Source: Streptomyces sp. NRRL F-5122 (GTDB taxonomy: Bacteria; Actinomycetota; Actinomycetes; Streptomycetales; Streptomycetaceae). Taken from it: a DNA stretch of 64,000 bases. How positions within the stretch are numbered: position 1 is the first letter of the stretch; every line of letters begins with the position of its first letter. Below are positions 35,801 to 43,232 of the stretch, one piece after another. The stretch is taken from assembly GCF_001507435.1 (NCBI RefSeq), contig NZ_LMWH01000238.1:58238-122237 (forward strand). Direction: 5' to 3'. Both the position numbers and the translations under genes were made by a program. The notes below the pieces were generated by a model. That model saw only the letters and a program-made list of their open reading frames with translations. It made no database searches and was not told the origin of the DNA.

Positions 35801-35926
35801 AAGGCGGACATCGTTGCGCGGGACACCGCGGGCAACCTGTTCCGGCAGACCGGTTACGGCAACGGGTCCTTCGCGCCGCGGGTGAAGATCGGCACCGGCT
35901 GGCAGAAGTACAAGGGGATCTTCTAG
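32855..35926 (+). CDS. Large secreted FG-GAP/VCBS repeat protein with FlgD-like Ig region
   Basis: This 1,023-residue protein starts at TTG 32855 with a GGGGAGGG ribosome site about 6 bp before it. A signal peptide follows (LIAASAVLAAGLGPMLPSAAFA-DGP). About 650 residues form a beta-propeller-like region (WD/TolB-type blades, e.g. LWNAVDGTTRSVQ, VWLTRDTGSIDRL). Then comes a FlgD-Ig-like segment (LTVRSKATGKVVDTRDGG...YLPNGLYYWTL) and finally FG-GAP repeats (DISGDGRADLLARN, DLNGDGIGDLIAQD, DITGDGKADIVARD). Streptomyces carries many of these secreted proteins; role unknown, perhaps adhesion. In this sequence it is in frame with the shifted upstream helicase frame by chance. Confidence 0.88.
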   Translation: MSRHAFTCLRLIAASAVLAAGLGPMLPSAAFADGPHETVVPATLRSTYTSARLFQGSTYTGHDGAGTQGVFHSLEGYTGQVWTRYADGRTVPVVKPAGATSALATGGDVIAYQYGGGRVDLWNAVDGTTRSVQTPAGLQLLTEYSDLAVGWRSVQAPDGTTVREMHLLIPDADGTTRDVPVGGLPEGVNLGAPVGGDATGLLFNASEDGRYLSIMVDRRTGQIQSLTPLRSKVYLKAQVTADHVVLFNPDEATVQVLSRSDLSAAPVGVTLDGTGSVNPADGLAVVGDWLVHRPSAGTAVTAVPIAGGAAVTVLTSSDSPVSAVSDGTAVVVGRTTADDWGIQRIRTGADGRPAVTQVKALPKPPYRIEGLALEQGRLIVAEERDQGYRQAYGRTVAATGTPEFGERSLYSDDLFGCPSAEGACRLFATPDNRAVWLTRDTGSIDRLRADGPDEGGWRELSLPAGGQITDASGRYVIHTTATQQRVVQVDNEVASVVRAPGAAALSGDVLWTAGTTPGTVTAYDLTTKKTTETLTIDAGCTPTELQAFGRWIYWTCDGKAGVYDRDTHRSVPVPADEAKLGDGFVVTHDRRAGKLTLTTVTDGTPVSRVIGDLPDTGVSQRDVRWTVDESGPNAAYVDEQERVHLVPSGVPQQALSPLDPAESSDSVFADQGDTGPALTRVELSKPAANWRLTVRSKATGKVVDTRDGGEARGELAVKWHGTTSTGYLPNGLYYWTLSVAPADGVGGPLETKGTVRLLHGGAARHDFAGSVSQDPDGVGDLLTLDSSGGLTIHDGTGTGKFSAQTTATGWSTSIKAVPFGDLSGDRCNDVLVKLSSGAVRLYKPGCGAALKPTTSYTTLVTSGWNAYDVLTSPGDISGDGRADLLARNAATGAVYLYKGTSTGKLSTRVKLYDNWKTYKKVVGVGDLNGDGIGDLIAQDKANTLYRYYGTGKGSFASRVRLFTGWGNSYNVVVGAGDITGDGKADIVARDTAGNLFRQTGYGNGSFAPRVKIGTGWQKYKGIF

Positions 35927-36020
35927 CGGTTCCCGGGGCGGCCACCCGTACGACAACTTTTGGCCATAACAACCACTGTGTGGCGCATGTCACGTCCTCG
36001 GCGAGGGAATCGCTGGGGAC

Positions 36021-37586
36021 ATGACATCTCCCTCACCCTCCGGCGCCCGCGGCCCTTCGGGGACCGCGGGCGCCGCCGTGTCCGACGAGGAACGGCTCGC
36101 CCAGCTCGGCTACACCCAGGTCCTCGCCCGCCGGATGTCGGCGTTCTCCAACTACGCGGTGTCCTTCACGATCATCTCGGTTCTCTCGGGCTGCCTGACG
36201 CTCTATCTGTTCGGCATGAACACGGGCGGCCCGGCCGTGATGACCTGGGGCTGGGTCGTCGTCGGCCTGATGACCCTGTTCGTCGGACTGTCCATGGCCG
36301 AGATCTGCTCGGCGTATCCGACCTCGGCGGGCCTGTACTTCTGGGCCCACCGCCTCGCGCCCCCGCGGACCGCCGCGGCCTGGGCCTGGTTCACGGGCTG
36401 GTTCAACGTGCTGGGCCAGGTGGCGGTGACGGCGGGGATCGACTTCGGTGCCGCGTCCTTCCTGGGCGCCTACCTCAACCTCCAGTTCGACTTCGAGGTG
36501 ACACCGGGCCGCACGGTGCTGCTGTTCGCGGCGATCCTGGTGCTGCACGGGCTGCTGAACACCTTCGGCGTCCGGATCGTCGCCTTCCTCAACGGCGTCA
36601 GCGTCTGGTGGCACGTGGTGGGGGTCGGGGTGATCGTCGGAGCGCTGGCCTTCGTGCCGGACCACCACCAGTCGGCGTCCTTCGTGTTCTCGAAGTTCGT
36701 GAACAACACGGGTTGGGGCAGCGGGGTCTACGTGGTGCTGTTGGGGCTGCTGATGGCCCAGTACACCTTCACCGGCTACGACGCCTCCGCCCATATGACG
36801 GAGGAGACGCACGACGCGTCGACGGCCGGCCCCAGGGGGATCGTCCGGTCGATCTGGACGTCGTGGGTGGCCGGGTTCGTGCTGCTGCTCGGCTTCACCT
36901 TCGCCATCCAGTCCTACGACAAGGAGCTCGCGTCCCCGACGGGCGCACCACCCGCCCAGATCCTGCTGGACGCCCTCGGCGCGACCGCGGGCAAGCTGCT
37001 GCTCCTCGTGGTGATCGGCGCCCAGCTGTTCTGCGGGATGGCGTCGGTGACGGCCAACAGCCGGATGATCTACGCCTTTTCACGCGACGGCGCCCTGCCC
37101 TTCTCGCATGTCTGGCACACGGTCGATCCGCGTACGCGCACACCCGTGGCCGCCGTCTGGCTCGCCGCGCTCGGCGCTCTGGCCCTCGGTCTGCCGTACT
37201 TGATCAACTACACGGCCTACGCGGCCGTCACCTCGATCGCCGTCATCGGGCTGTACGTCGCCTATGTGATCCCGACCCTGCTGCGGGTGCGCAAGGGCGA
37301 GGCGTTCGAACGCGGACCCTGGCACCTGGGCCGCTGGTCGCACATCGTCGGGGTGGTGTCGGTCGGGTGGGTCGGGGTCATCACGGTCCTCTTCATGCTG
37401 CCGCAGGTCTCCCCCGTCACCTGGGAGACCTTCAACTACGCCCCGGTGGCGGTCCTTGCGGTGCTCGGCTTCGCGGCGACCTGGTGGCTGGTGTCGGCCC
37501 GGCACTGGTTCCTGAACCCCGAGCACGCGCGCACACGCGCACGGGAGGCGGCTCGGGCCGGGGCGCCGACGGTGGAGGATCCGTAG
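36021..37586 (+). CDS. Amino-acid permease (APC superfamily, GABA/choline-permease type)
   Basis: This 521-residue protein with about 12 membrane helices opens with a cytoplasmic Ser/Pro-rich tail, then QVLARRMSAFSNYAVSFTIISVLSGCLTLY. That and YDASAHMTEETHDASTAGPRGIVRSIW are hallmarks of the bacterial amino-acid permease (AAT/GABA permease, UGA4/HnmT-like) group. It should import an amino acid, GABA or choline-like compound by proton symport. The substrate cannot be assigned. It stands alone, with tRNA-Lys downstream. Confidence 0.9.
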   Translation: MTSPSPSGARGPSGTAGAAVSDEERLAQLGYTQVLARRMSAFSNYAVSFTIISVLSGCLTLYLFGMNTGGPAVMTWGWVVVGLMTLFVGLSMAEICSAYPTSAGLYFWAHRLAPPRTAAAWAWFTGWFNVLGQVAVTAGIDFGAASFLGAYLNLQFDFEVTPGRTVLLFAAILVLHGLLNTFGVRIVAFLNGVSVWWHVVGVGVIVGALAFVPDHHQSASFVFSKFVNNTGWGSGVYVVLLGLLMAQYTFTGYDASAHMTEETHDASTAGPRGIVRSIWTSWVAGFVLLLGFTFAIQSYDKELASPTGAPPAQILLDALGATAGKLLLLVVIGAQLFCGMASVTANSRMIYAFSRDGALPFSHVWHTVDPRTRTPVAAVWLAALGALALGLPYLINYTAYAAVTSIAVIGLYVAYVIPTLLRVRKGEAFERGPWHLGRWSHIVGVVSVGWVGVITVLFMLPQVSPVTWETFNYAPVAVLAVLGFAATWWLVSARHWFLNPEHARTRAREAARAGAPTVEDP

Positions 37587-37703
37587 GACCGGGCGGGGCG
37601 GTGGGGCCATCCGCAGGATCTCGGCCGTCGGTGTGGCCGGGTCACCGATACCCGATCGGAGTCCCGGCCTCCTCCGGCTATGCTCGGGGAGGCAACATCG
37701 CCT

Positions 37704-37779
37704 GGGCCCTTAGCTCAATTGGCAGAGCAGTGGACTTTTAATCCATTGGTTGTGGGTTCGAGTCCCACAGGGCCTACCA
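37704..37779 (+). tRNA. tRNA-Lys (TTT)
   Basis: The 76-nt sequence includes an encoded CCA. Anticodon stem GTGGA/TCCAT with loop CTTTTAA (TTT), T-arm TGTGG-GTTCGAGT-CCCACA. The first acceptor pair is G-U. TATGCT at 37679-37684 is a likely -10 box. Confidence 0.97.
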
Positions 37780-37879
37780 GGACCCCTCGGGGTCGAAACC
37801 CTCGTCGACCTGCGTCGGCGGGGGTTTCGCCGTCGGCAGATCGGCCGCCGTGCGGTGCGCGGTCCGCGAGGATGGCGGC

Positions 37880-38590
37880 ATGGGAAGAGACATCGCGGTG
37901 CGTCGGCTCGACCTCGGTTACTTCGTCCGGCCCGCCTCGGAGACGGAGAGCGGGCAGCCACGGGTGGAGCCGGTGCTCGCCTATCTGGTGCGACACGAGC
38001 GCGGCCTGCTCCTCTTCGACACCGGCATCGGCGCCGCGGACCCCGAGACCGAGGCGCACTACCGGCCCCGGCGCCGTGCGCTGCAGGAAGCCCTGTCCGC
38101 GGCGGGGGCAGTCCTCGACGACATCTCCCTCGTCGTGAACTGCCATCTGCACTTCGACCACTGCGGCGGGAATCCCCTTCTGGGGGGCAGGCCCGTCCTC
38201 GTGCAGGACGTGGAGCTGGCCACCGCCCGGCGGGGCAACCACACCTTCGACGAGCTGGTCGACTTCCCCGGTGTCGCCTACGAGGAGCTCGCCGGGGAGA
38301 CCGAGATCTGGCCGGGGGTCCGGGTCGTTCCCACACCGGGGCACACCGAGGGACATCAGTCCCTGGTCCTGCGGAAGGACGACGGCACCGTGGTCCTCGC
38401 CGGCCAGGCCCATGACTTCGCATCCGGGTTCGCGTCGGACCATCTGGCCCGCCACGCCGCCCGCCAGGGTGTGGAGCAGCCGCTCCCGCCCTACCCGTCC
38501 TGGCTGGACCGGCTTGCCGATCTCGACCCCCGGCGTGTGCTCTTCGCACACGACTGCTCGGTCTGGGAACCGGCGCACGGCGGCCTCTGA
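37880..38590 (+). CDS. Metallo-beta-lactamase-fold N-acyl-homoserine-lactonase-like hydrolase
   Basis: This 236-residue protein has the HxHxDH motif in VVNCHLHFDHCGGNPLL and further metal ligands in PTPGHTEGHQSL and LAGQAHD, the AiiA-like lactonase layout. It probably hydrolyses a lactone or ester in the cytosol. True AHL lactonase activity is only inferred from the family. ATG 37880 has a GAGGATGGCGG site. It is convergent to ribA. No AHL synthase is in the window, so quorum quenching or other lactone metabolism are both possible. Confidence 0.82.
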   Translation: MGRDIAVRRLDLGYFVRPASETESGQPRVEPVLAYLVRHERGLLLFDTGIGAADPETEAHYRPRRRALQEALSAAGAVLDDISLVVNCHLHFDHCGGNPLLGGRPVLVQDVELATARRGNHTFDELVDFPGVAYEELAGETEIWPGVRVVPTPGHTEGHQSLVLRKDDGTVVLAGQAHDFASGFASDHLARHAARQGVEQPLPPYPSWLDRLADLDPRRVLFAHDCSVWEPAHGGL

Positions 38591-38710
38591 CACGGCTGGG
38601 AGGCGGCACCGCGAAGGGTGTACGCCACGGACGCGGGCCGGGGGCGGGCCGCGGCGCCTGACATGCGGTCAGGTCGCCCCGGCCGTCCTGGACCGGCGTC
38701 GCCGGCCGCG

Positions 38711-39388
38711 TCAGCCGGCCGTCAGCTCCGTGAGGGGCAGGGTGTGGTGGGTGTGGACCACCTTCGCGCGGAGGTAGCGGACGTTGTGCGCCGTGGTGAA
38801 GACGCCCGTGGGGACGTGGTGGGTGACCGCGAGACCCAGGTCGCGGAGCTGCGCGGCCTTGTCCGGGTTGTTGGACAGCAGGTCCAGGCTGTTGATGCCG
38901 AGGGCGCGGAGCATCTGCGCGGCCGCCGTGTAGTCGCGGGCGTCCTCCGGCAGACCGAGCGCGGCGTTCGCCTCGTAGGTGTCCAGACCCTGGTCCTGCA
39001 GGGCGTAGGCGTCCAGCTTGTTGTAGAGGCCGATACCGCGGCCCTCCTGGCGGAGGTAGAGCAGAACGCCGCCCTGGTCGGCGATGCGTTCCACCGCCTC
39101 ACGCAGCTGCGGACCGCAGTCGCAACGGGCCGAGCCGAAGACGTCGCCGGTCAGGCATTCGGAGTGCAGGCGCACCAGAGGGGGCCGGTCGGCGGACATC
39201 TCGCCGAGGACCACGGCGAGGTGCTCCTGGCCGTCGGCCAGGCCGTGGAAGGTGACGAGGTCGGCGGTGACCGTGTAGCCGTCGCCGAAGCGCAGCGGGA
39301 CCGTCACGCGGGTGCGGACCGTGGCGGTGGGCAGGCGGGTCGGGTCGCCGCCGTCGCCGGATGTGGTGGCGTCGCGTGGGTCGGTCAT
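38711..39388 (-). CDS. ribA: GTP cyclohydrolase II
   Basis: This 225-residue monofunctional enzyme catalyses the first step of riboflavin synthesis from GTP. The signature is complete: VRLHSECLTGDVFGSARCDCGPQL (the three zinc cysteines), VLLYLRQEGRGIGLYNKLDAYALQDQGLDTYEANAALG, and LLSNNPDKAAQL. ATG 39388 has GGAGGAGG upstream. It lacks the RibB domain of the bifunctional RibBA usual in the main actinobacterial rib operon. Two related 18-bp palindromes sit upstream, at 39435 and 39479, and a third before the divergent RibD-like gene, so the MarR regulator next door probably controls it. Confidence 0.95.
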   Translation of the reverse strand: MTDPRDATTSGDGGDPTRLPTATVRTRVTVPLRFGDGYTVTADLVTFHGLADGQEHLAVVLGEMSADRPPLVRLHSECLTGDVFGSARCDCGPQLREAVERIADQGGVLLYLRQEGRGIGLYNKLDAYALQDQGLDTYEANAALGLPEDARDYTAAAQMLRALGINSLDLLSNNPDKAAQLRDLGLAVTHHVPTGVFTTAHNVRYLRAKVVHTHHTLPLTELTAG

Positions 39389-39434
39389 GTCTGTCGTCCT
39401 CCTCCAGGCTGGCTGCGGGTGCGGAGTGACCCGC

Positions 39435-39452
39435 TGCTTCAGATTTGAAGCA
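39435..39452. promoter_or_regulatory. MarR-type operator candidate 1 (ribA promoter)
   Basis: TGCTTCA-GATT-TGAAGCA, perfect 7-bp arms, 47 bp before the ribA start. It shares the form TGNTTNAANNTTNAANCA, allowing a mismatch or two, with the sites at 39479 and 40055. Confidence 0.65.
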
Positions 39453-39478
39453 CAGCCTCGGTCGGAGACTCTAGCCCG

Positions 39479-39496
39479 TGCTTTAAAGTTCAAGCA
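39479..39496. promoter_or_regulatory. MarR-type operator candidate 2 (between ribA and marR)
   Basis: TGCTTTAAAGTTCAAGCA, an imperfect palindrome with TGCTT/AAGCA ends, about 30 bp downstream of site 1 and just past the 3' end of the MarR gene. Confidence 0.6.
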
Positions 39497-39527
39497 ACCT
39501 TTTTGGGGCTACGGGGCCTCCGGGGGC

Positions 39528-40037
39528 TCACGCCGAGGACGAACGCCGCCGCCAGGGCAGGCCGCCGCACGTGGACTGCTCCTCGCCTGCCTGGAGCGCC
39601 TCCGTGATCCGGTCGCAGATCGCCTCGAGCTGGCTCACCTGCTCGGGCGTGAGATGGTCGAATACGGCGGCCCGGACCGTCTCGACATGGCCCGGTGCGG
39701 CGCGCTCCAGCAGCGCCGTCCCCGCGTCCGTGAGGACCGCCATGCTGCCGCGCCGGTCCGTCGGGCACCCCTCCCTGCGGACGGTGCCGTCCTTCTCCAG
39801 GCGGGTGACGACATACGTCAGCCGACTGCGGGTGATCTTCGTGGCCTCGGCCAGATCGGTCATCCGCATCCGGCGGTCGGGTGCGTCGGAGAGGTGGGCC
39901 AGCACGGAGTAGTACAGGTGCGGCATGCCGGCCTCCTGCTGGAGCTGCCGGTCGATCGTGTCCTCCAGAAGCCAGGACGCGGCGATGTAGGAGCGCCAGG
40001 CGCGCTCTTGCTCCGGGGTGAGCCAGCGGGTCGTCAT
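39528..40037 (-). CDS. MarR family transcriptional regulator
   Basis: This 169-residue regulator has a winged HTH in about residues 35-115: PHLYYSVLAHLSDAPDRRMRMTDLAEATKITRSRLTYVVTRLEKDGTVRREGCPTDRRGSMAVLT. The DRR wing and the dimer helices fit MarR. ATG 40037 lies 18 bp from operator candidate 3 at 40055. It sits upstream of ribA on the same strand, with the RibD-like gene divergent. The three palindromes nearby suggest it represses the group and itself. The inducer is unknown. Confidence 0.88.
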   Translation of the reverse strand: MTTRWLTPEQERAWRSYIAASWLLEDTIDRQLQQEAGMPHLYYSVLAHLSDAPDRRMRMTDLAEATKITRSRLTYVVTRLEKDGTVRREGCPTDRRGSMAVLTDAGTALLERAAPGHVETVRAAVFDHLTPEQVSQLEAICDRITEALQAGEEQSTCGGLPWRRRSSSA

Positions 40038-40054
40038 ACTGGCAGTGTAGTTAT

Positions 40055-40072
40055 TGTTTAAAACTTGAACCA
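40055..40072. promoter_or_regulatory. MarR-type operator candidate 3 (marR/ribD-like divergent promoter)
   Basis: TGTTTAAAACTTGAACCA, an 18-bp relative of sites 1 and 2, in the 92-bp gap between the divergent MarR and RibD-like genes. Confidence 0.55.
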
Positions 40073-40129
40073 AGCGTCAGCAGCGCGGCCTTCCTGGCTG
40101 TCGACCGAAGTCCCACTGGAGCGCACCCC

Positions 40130-41278
40130 ATGGCCCACCCCTATGTCCTGCTGTCCGCCGCCGTCTCCCTCGACGGCTTCCTGGACGACACCGGGCCCTC
40201 ACGGCTGCTGCTGTCCGGACCGGAGGACTTCGACCGGGTCGACGAGGTGCGGGCGGGCAGCGACGCGATACTCGTCGGCGCCGGCACGCTGCGCATCGAC
40301 AACCCGCGGCTGCTGGTCAACTCGCCCGAGCGGCGCGCGGCCCGGGTCGCCGCCGGGCTGCCGGAATACCCGCTCAAGGTCACCGTCAGCGCGTCCGGCG
40401 ACCTCGACCCGGACGCCCAGTTCTGGCACACCGGCGGGGCGAAGGCCGTCTATACGACGGACAAGGGCGCCGAGCGGCTGCGCGGGCTGCTGCCGGAGAG
40501 CGTGGACGTGGTCGCGCTCGGCCCCGACGTGGAGTGGCGGACGGTGCTCGACCACCTCGGGGACGTCAAGGGCGTACGGCGGCTGATGGTCGAGGGCGGC
40601 GGGCGTGTGCACACCCAGCTGCTGCGGCAGGGGCTCGCGGACGAGCTTCAGCTCGCGGTCGCACCGCTGTTCGTGGGGCAGGCGCAGGCGCCGCGGATGT
40701 TCGGGCCCGGCGACTACCCGCCAGGGCGGATGCGGCTGCTGGAGGCGCGGACGGTCGGGGACGTGGTGCTGCTGCGGTACGTGCCCACAGCGCCCGGAAC
40801 CGGGACGCTCGCCTCGGCCGCGGACCGGCGATGGCTGGAGACGGCCTGCGAGCTCGCGGCGCAGTGCCCGCCCTCCCGCACGGCCTTCAGCGTGGGAGCG
40901 GTGGTCGTCGCGGCCGACGGCACCGAGCTGGCACGCGGGCACTCCCGTGAGGAGGGCGATCCCGTGGTCCACGCGGAGGAGGCCGCCCTGGCCAAGCTGG
41001 ACCCGGAGGATCCGCGTCTGCCCGGCGCCACGGTGTACAGCAGTCTGGAACCCTGCGCGCGCCGCTCGTCCCGGCCCGCGCCGTGCGCCCGGCTGATCCT
41101 GGACGCCGGGATACGGCGGGTGGTGACGGCCTGGCGTGAACCGGACACGTTCGTGCGGGCCGCCGACGGGAACGCGCTGCTGATGGCCGCCGGGGCGGAG
41201 GTGGTGCTCCTGCCGGAGTACGAGGAGCGGGCGAAGGCCCCGAACGCCCACCTGCTGCCCCCGCCGGCCCGTCCCTGA
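40130..41278 (+). CDS. RibD-like protein: reductase domain first, deaminase domain second
   Basis: This 382-residue two-domain protein has a RibD_C/dihydrofolate-reductase-like domain in about residues 4-215 (YVLLSAAVSLDGFLDDTGPSR, ILVGAGTLRIDNPRLLV, VRRLMVEGGGRVHTQLLRQGLADEL). A zinc deaminase domain fills about 230-370 (HAEEAALAKL, SLEPCARRSSRPAPCARLIL, with the zinc His and two Cys). Canonical RibD has the opposite order. The activities predicted are the deamination and reduction steps of riboflavin or a deazaflavin-like compound, but a different pyrimidine or pterin substrate is possible. It sits across from a MarR gene and ribA. Confidence 0.87.
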   Translation: MAHPYVLLSAAVSLDGFLDDTGPSRLLLSGPEDFDRVDEVRAGSDAILVGAGTLRIDNPRLLVNSPERRAARVAAGLPEYPLKVTVSASGDLDPDAQFWHTGGAKAVYTTDKGAERLRGLLPESVDVVALGPDVEWRTVLDHLGDVKGVRRLMVEGGGRVHTQLLRQGLADELQLAVAPLFVGQAQAPRMFGPGDYPPGRMRLLEARTVGDVVLLRYVPTAPGTGTLASAADRRWLETACELAAQCPPSRTAFSVGAVVVAADGTELARGHSREEGDPVVHAEEAALAKLDPEDPRLPGATVYSSLEPCARRSSRPAPCARLILDAGIRRVVTAWREPDTFVRAADGNALLMAAGAEVVLLPEYEERAKAPNAHLLPPPARP

Positions 41279-41382
41279 GGCGTCGCGCACCCCCTTGACG
41301 GCTGCAAAGAGCCGGTGAGGGCCCGTGGCTGCAAGACCCGTGTCATTCGTGTCGCGCTCATGGCGTACACTTGAATCACCGA

Positions 41383-41456
41383 CGCGGGGTGGAGCAGCTC
41401 GGTAGCTCGCTGGGCTCATAACCCAGAGGTCGCAGGTTCAAATCCTGTCCCCGCTA
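41383..41456 (+). tRNA. Initiator tRNA-fMet (CAT)
   Basis: Anticodon loop CTCATAA (CAT) on a stem with GGG/CCC pairs, and a C1-U72 mismatch in the acceptor (CGCGGGG/CCCCGCT). Together these mark the initiator rather than elongator tRNA-Met. CCA is not encoded. TACACT at 41366-41371 is a plausible -10 box. Confidence 0.97.
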
Positions 41457-41463
41457 CTGATGG

Positions 41464-41499
41464 CCGAGAGCCGGAGTCCATGAGGACTCCGGCTCTCGG
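41464..41499 (+). terminator. Strong terminator after tRNA-fMet
   Basis: A perfect 16-bp stem (CCGAGAGCCGGAGTCC and complement) with an ATGA loop, 7 bp after the tRNA and followed by TGTTT. Confidence 0.85.
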
Positions 41500-41610
41500 T
41501 GTTTCCCCGGTCCCCGTTCCCTCGCCCCCGCCCGGGCGGGTCCCGCCGGTCCGTACTCCGGCCGGCCCACAGCGGTCGCCTCCCGCTGTCCTTGCGGGAA
41601 GCCTGGACGG

Positions 41611-42831
41611 GTGATTCAGCAAGCAGGTGCGCGGTGGCTGCAGGAGTCGTACGACGACGAGGACCGCCTCGACGCCTTACTCACCGGAGAACCCGTCTGC
41701 GCCCCCGGTGCCGGGGACGTCCGGCGGCCGGGCCGGGCCGAGCGTGAGACCCGCCGCCTCGTGCGCGCGCGGGCGGTCCTGTCTGCCCTGCCCGTGCTGC
41801 TCGTCGTGGTCGGCACCTGCTACGACTGCCTCACCCCGTCCGACGTCACGGCCGGTCCCCTCTTCACCGCGGCGCCCCTCGTCGCCGCGCCCCTGTACTC
41901 GCTGCGCGGCACGGTTCTCACCGGCCTGGCGGCGATCGTCGCCGTCCTCGCCGTCCACGTCGGGCTCGGCCTGCTCGGCGGGGCCGGTGCGATCACCGAG
42001 TCGGTCACCATCGTCACCGTCGCGGTGCTCGCCGTCCTCATCAACGTGCTCGTCCGCCGCAAGAACGAGCGGCTCGCCTCCGCGCGGGGGATCGCCGAGG
42101 CCGCCCAGCGCGCCGTGCTGCCCGAGCCCGCCGCACGGATCGGCGGGCTCGACATCGCCGCCCGGTACGAGGCGGCCCAGGCCGGCGCCTTCATCGGCGG
42201 CGACCTGTACGCCGTGCAGGACACCCCGCACGGCGTACGGCTGGTCGTGGGCGACGTGCGGGGGAAGGGGATGGGCGCGGTGGCCGTGGTCGCGGTGGTG
42301 ATCGGCGCCTTCCGGGAGGCCGCGGAACAGGAGTCGACACCGGAAGCCGTCGCCCAGCGGCTGGAGCGGGCCCTGTCACGCGAGGGCACCCGGCGCGACG
42401 GCCCCGACATGGTCGAGGGGTTCACCACCGCGGTCCTCGCGGAGATCCCGCACGGCGGCGACCTGGTCCGCATCCTCAACCGCGGTCACCCCGCCCCGCT
42501 GATGCTGCTCCCGGACGGCAGCCTGCGCGTGCTGGAGGCCCGCGAGACCGCGATGCCCCTCGGTCTGGGCGCCCTCGAGGCCCGGCCCGACCGCGCTGAG
42601 GAGTGGGACTTCCCGCCCGGGGCCACACTGCTGCTCTACACGGACGGCGTCTCCGAGGCGCGTGATCGGCACGGGGAGTTCTACGACCTCGCCGCGGGCC
42701 TCACCGGCCGGGTCTTCGCCGGCCCGGGCGGACTGCTGGCCGCGCTGACCGAAGCGGTCGCCTGCCACACCGGCGGCCGTGCCACGGACGACATGGCCCT
42801 GCTGGCGGTGCGCAGACCCGAGCGTCCATGA
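41611..42831 (+). CDS. Membrane PP2C-type (SpoIIE-like) serine phosphatase
   Basis: This 406-residue protein has about four membrane helices in residues 55-145 (VLSALPVLLVVVGTCYDCL, LFTAAPLVAAPLYSL, VLTGLAAIVAVLAVHVGLGLL, VTIVTVAVLAVLINVLV). A cytosolic SpoIIE/PP2C domain follows (FIGGDLYAV, VVGDVRGKGMGA, ILNRGHPAPLML, LLLYTDGVSEARDRHGEFYDL, TDDMALLAV), with metal-binding aspartates present. It likely dephosphorylates an anti-anti-sigma factor. No partner is adjacent. The GTG start at 41611 begins 154 bp after the initiator tRNA. Confidence 0.88.
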   Translation: MIQQAGARWLQESYDDEDRLDALLTGEPVCAPGAGDVRRPGRAERETRRLVRARAVLSALPVLLVVVGTCYDCLTPSDVTAGPLFTAAPLVAAPLYSLRGTVLTGLAAIVAVLAVHVGLGLLGGAGAITESVTIVTVAVLAVLINVLVRRKNERLASARGIAEAAQRAVLPEPAARIGGLDIAARYEAAQAGAFIGGDLYAVQDTPHGVRLVVGDVRGKGMGAVAVVAVVIGAFREAAEQESTPEAVAQRLERALSREGTRRDGPDMVEGFTTAVLAEIPHGGDLVRILNRGHPAPLMLLPDGSLRVLEARETAMPLGLGALEARPDRAEEWDFPPGATLLLYTDGVSEARDRHGEFYDLAAGLTGRVFAGPGGLLAALTEAVACHTGGRATDDMALLAVRRPERP

Positions 42832-43065
42832 CCGCGGTCACCAAGGGTGAGTGACCGACCCCCCTCCGCATAACAACTGACTTACCGTCAATACGCCTGA
42901 GGTTTAAGAGGCGCGGTCAACTCGCCCCTTTTCCGCCGATCATGGTGGGAAAGTCCAGGCCAGAAGCGTTAATGATCTGTCCGAACAGCTTGGAATCAAG
43001 GCCCCGGGTCTATTAACGTTCGATAACGCAGCGCGGTCGTCCCAGCCGTCACAAGAGGCGGCTCC
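42832..43065. other. Promoter region of the riboswitch-controlled M23 gene
   Basis: 234 bp between the PP2C gene and the riboswitch with no gene. It has an AT-richer patch (TATTAACGTTCGATAACG, 43011-43028) suitable for a promoter just upstream of the riboswitch. Confidence 0.5.
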
Positions 43066-43224
43066 GTGCGCGTGTGCCGAATCCCGCAAGGGAGCCGGGG
43101 AACCACCACCTTGGGGTGAATCGGGCGGAGACCGCCGTGGAAGCACGGTCGGTATACGCGCGTAGGAGACCTTCCTCTCCGAACCCGTCAGCTAACCCGG
43201 TAGGCGAGACGGAAGGAAAGGAGT
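43066..43224 (+). promoter_or_regulatory. c-di-AMP (ydaO/yuaA-type) riboswitch
   Basis: The leader shows the conserved pieces of the ydaO aptamer in order: GCCGAATCC, GGGAGCCGGGGAACCACC, TTGGGGTGAATCG, GTAGGAGACCTTCC, then CCGAACCCGTCAGCTAACCC and GGTAGGCGAGACGGAAGGAAAGG. It ends directly before the ribosome site of a cell-wall hydrolase gene, its usual place in Streptomyces. The class senses c-di-AMP and normally turns expression off when the signal is high. Boundaries are approximate. Confidence 0.9.
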
Positions 43225-43232
43225 GCGCCCAC

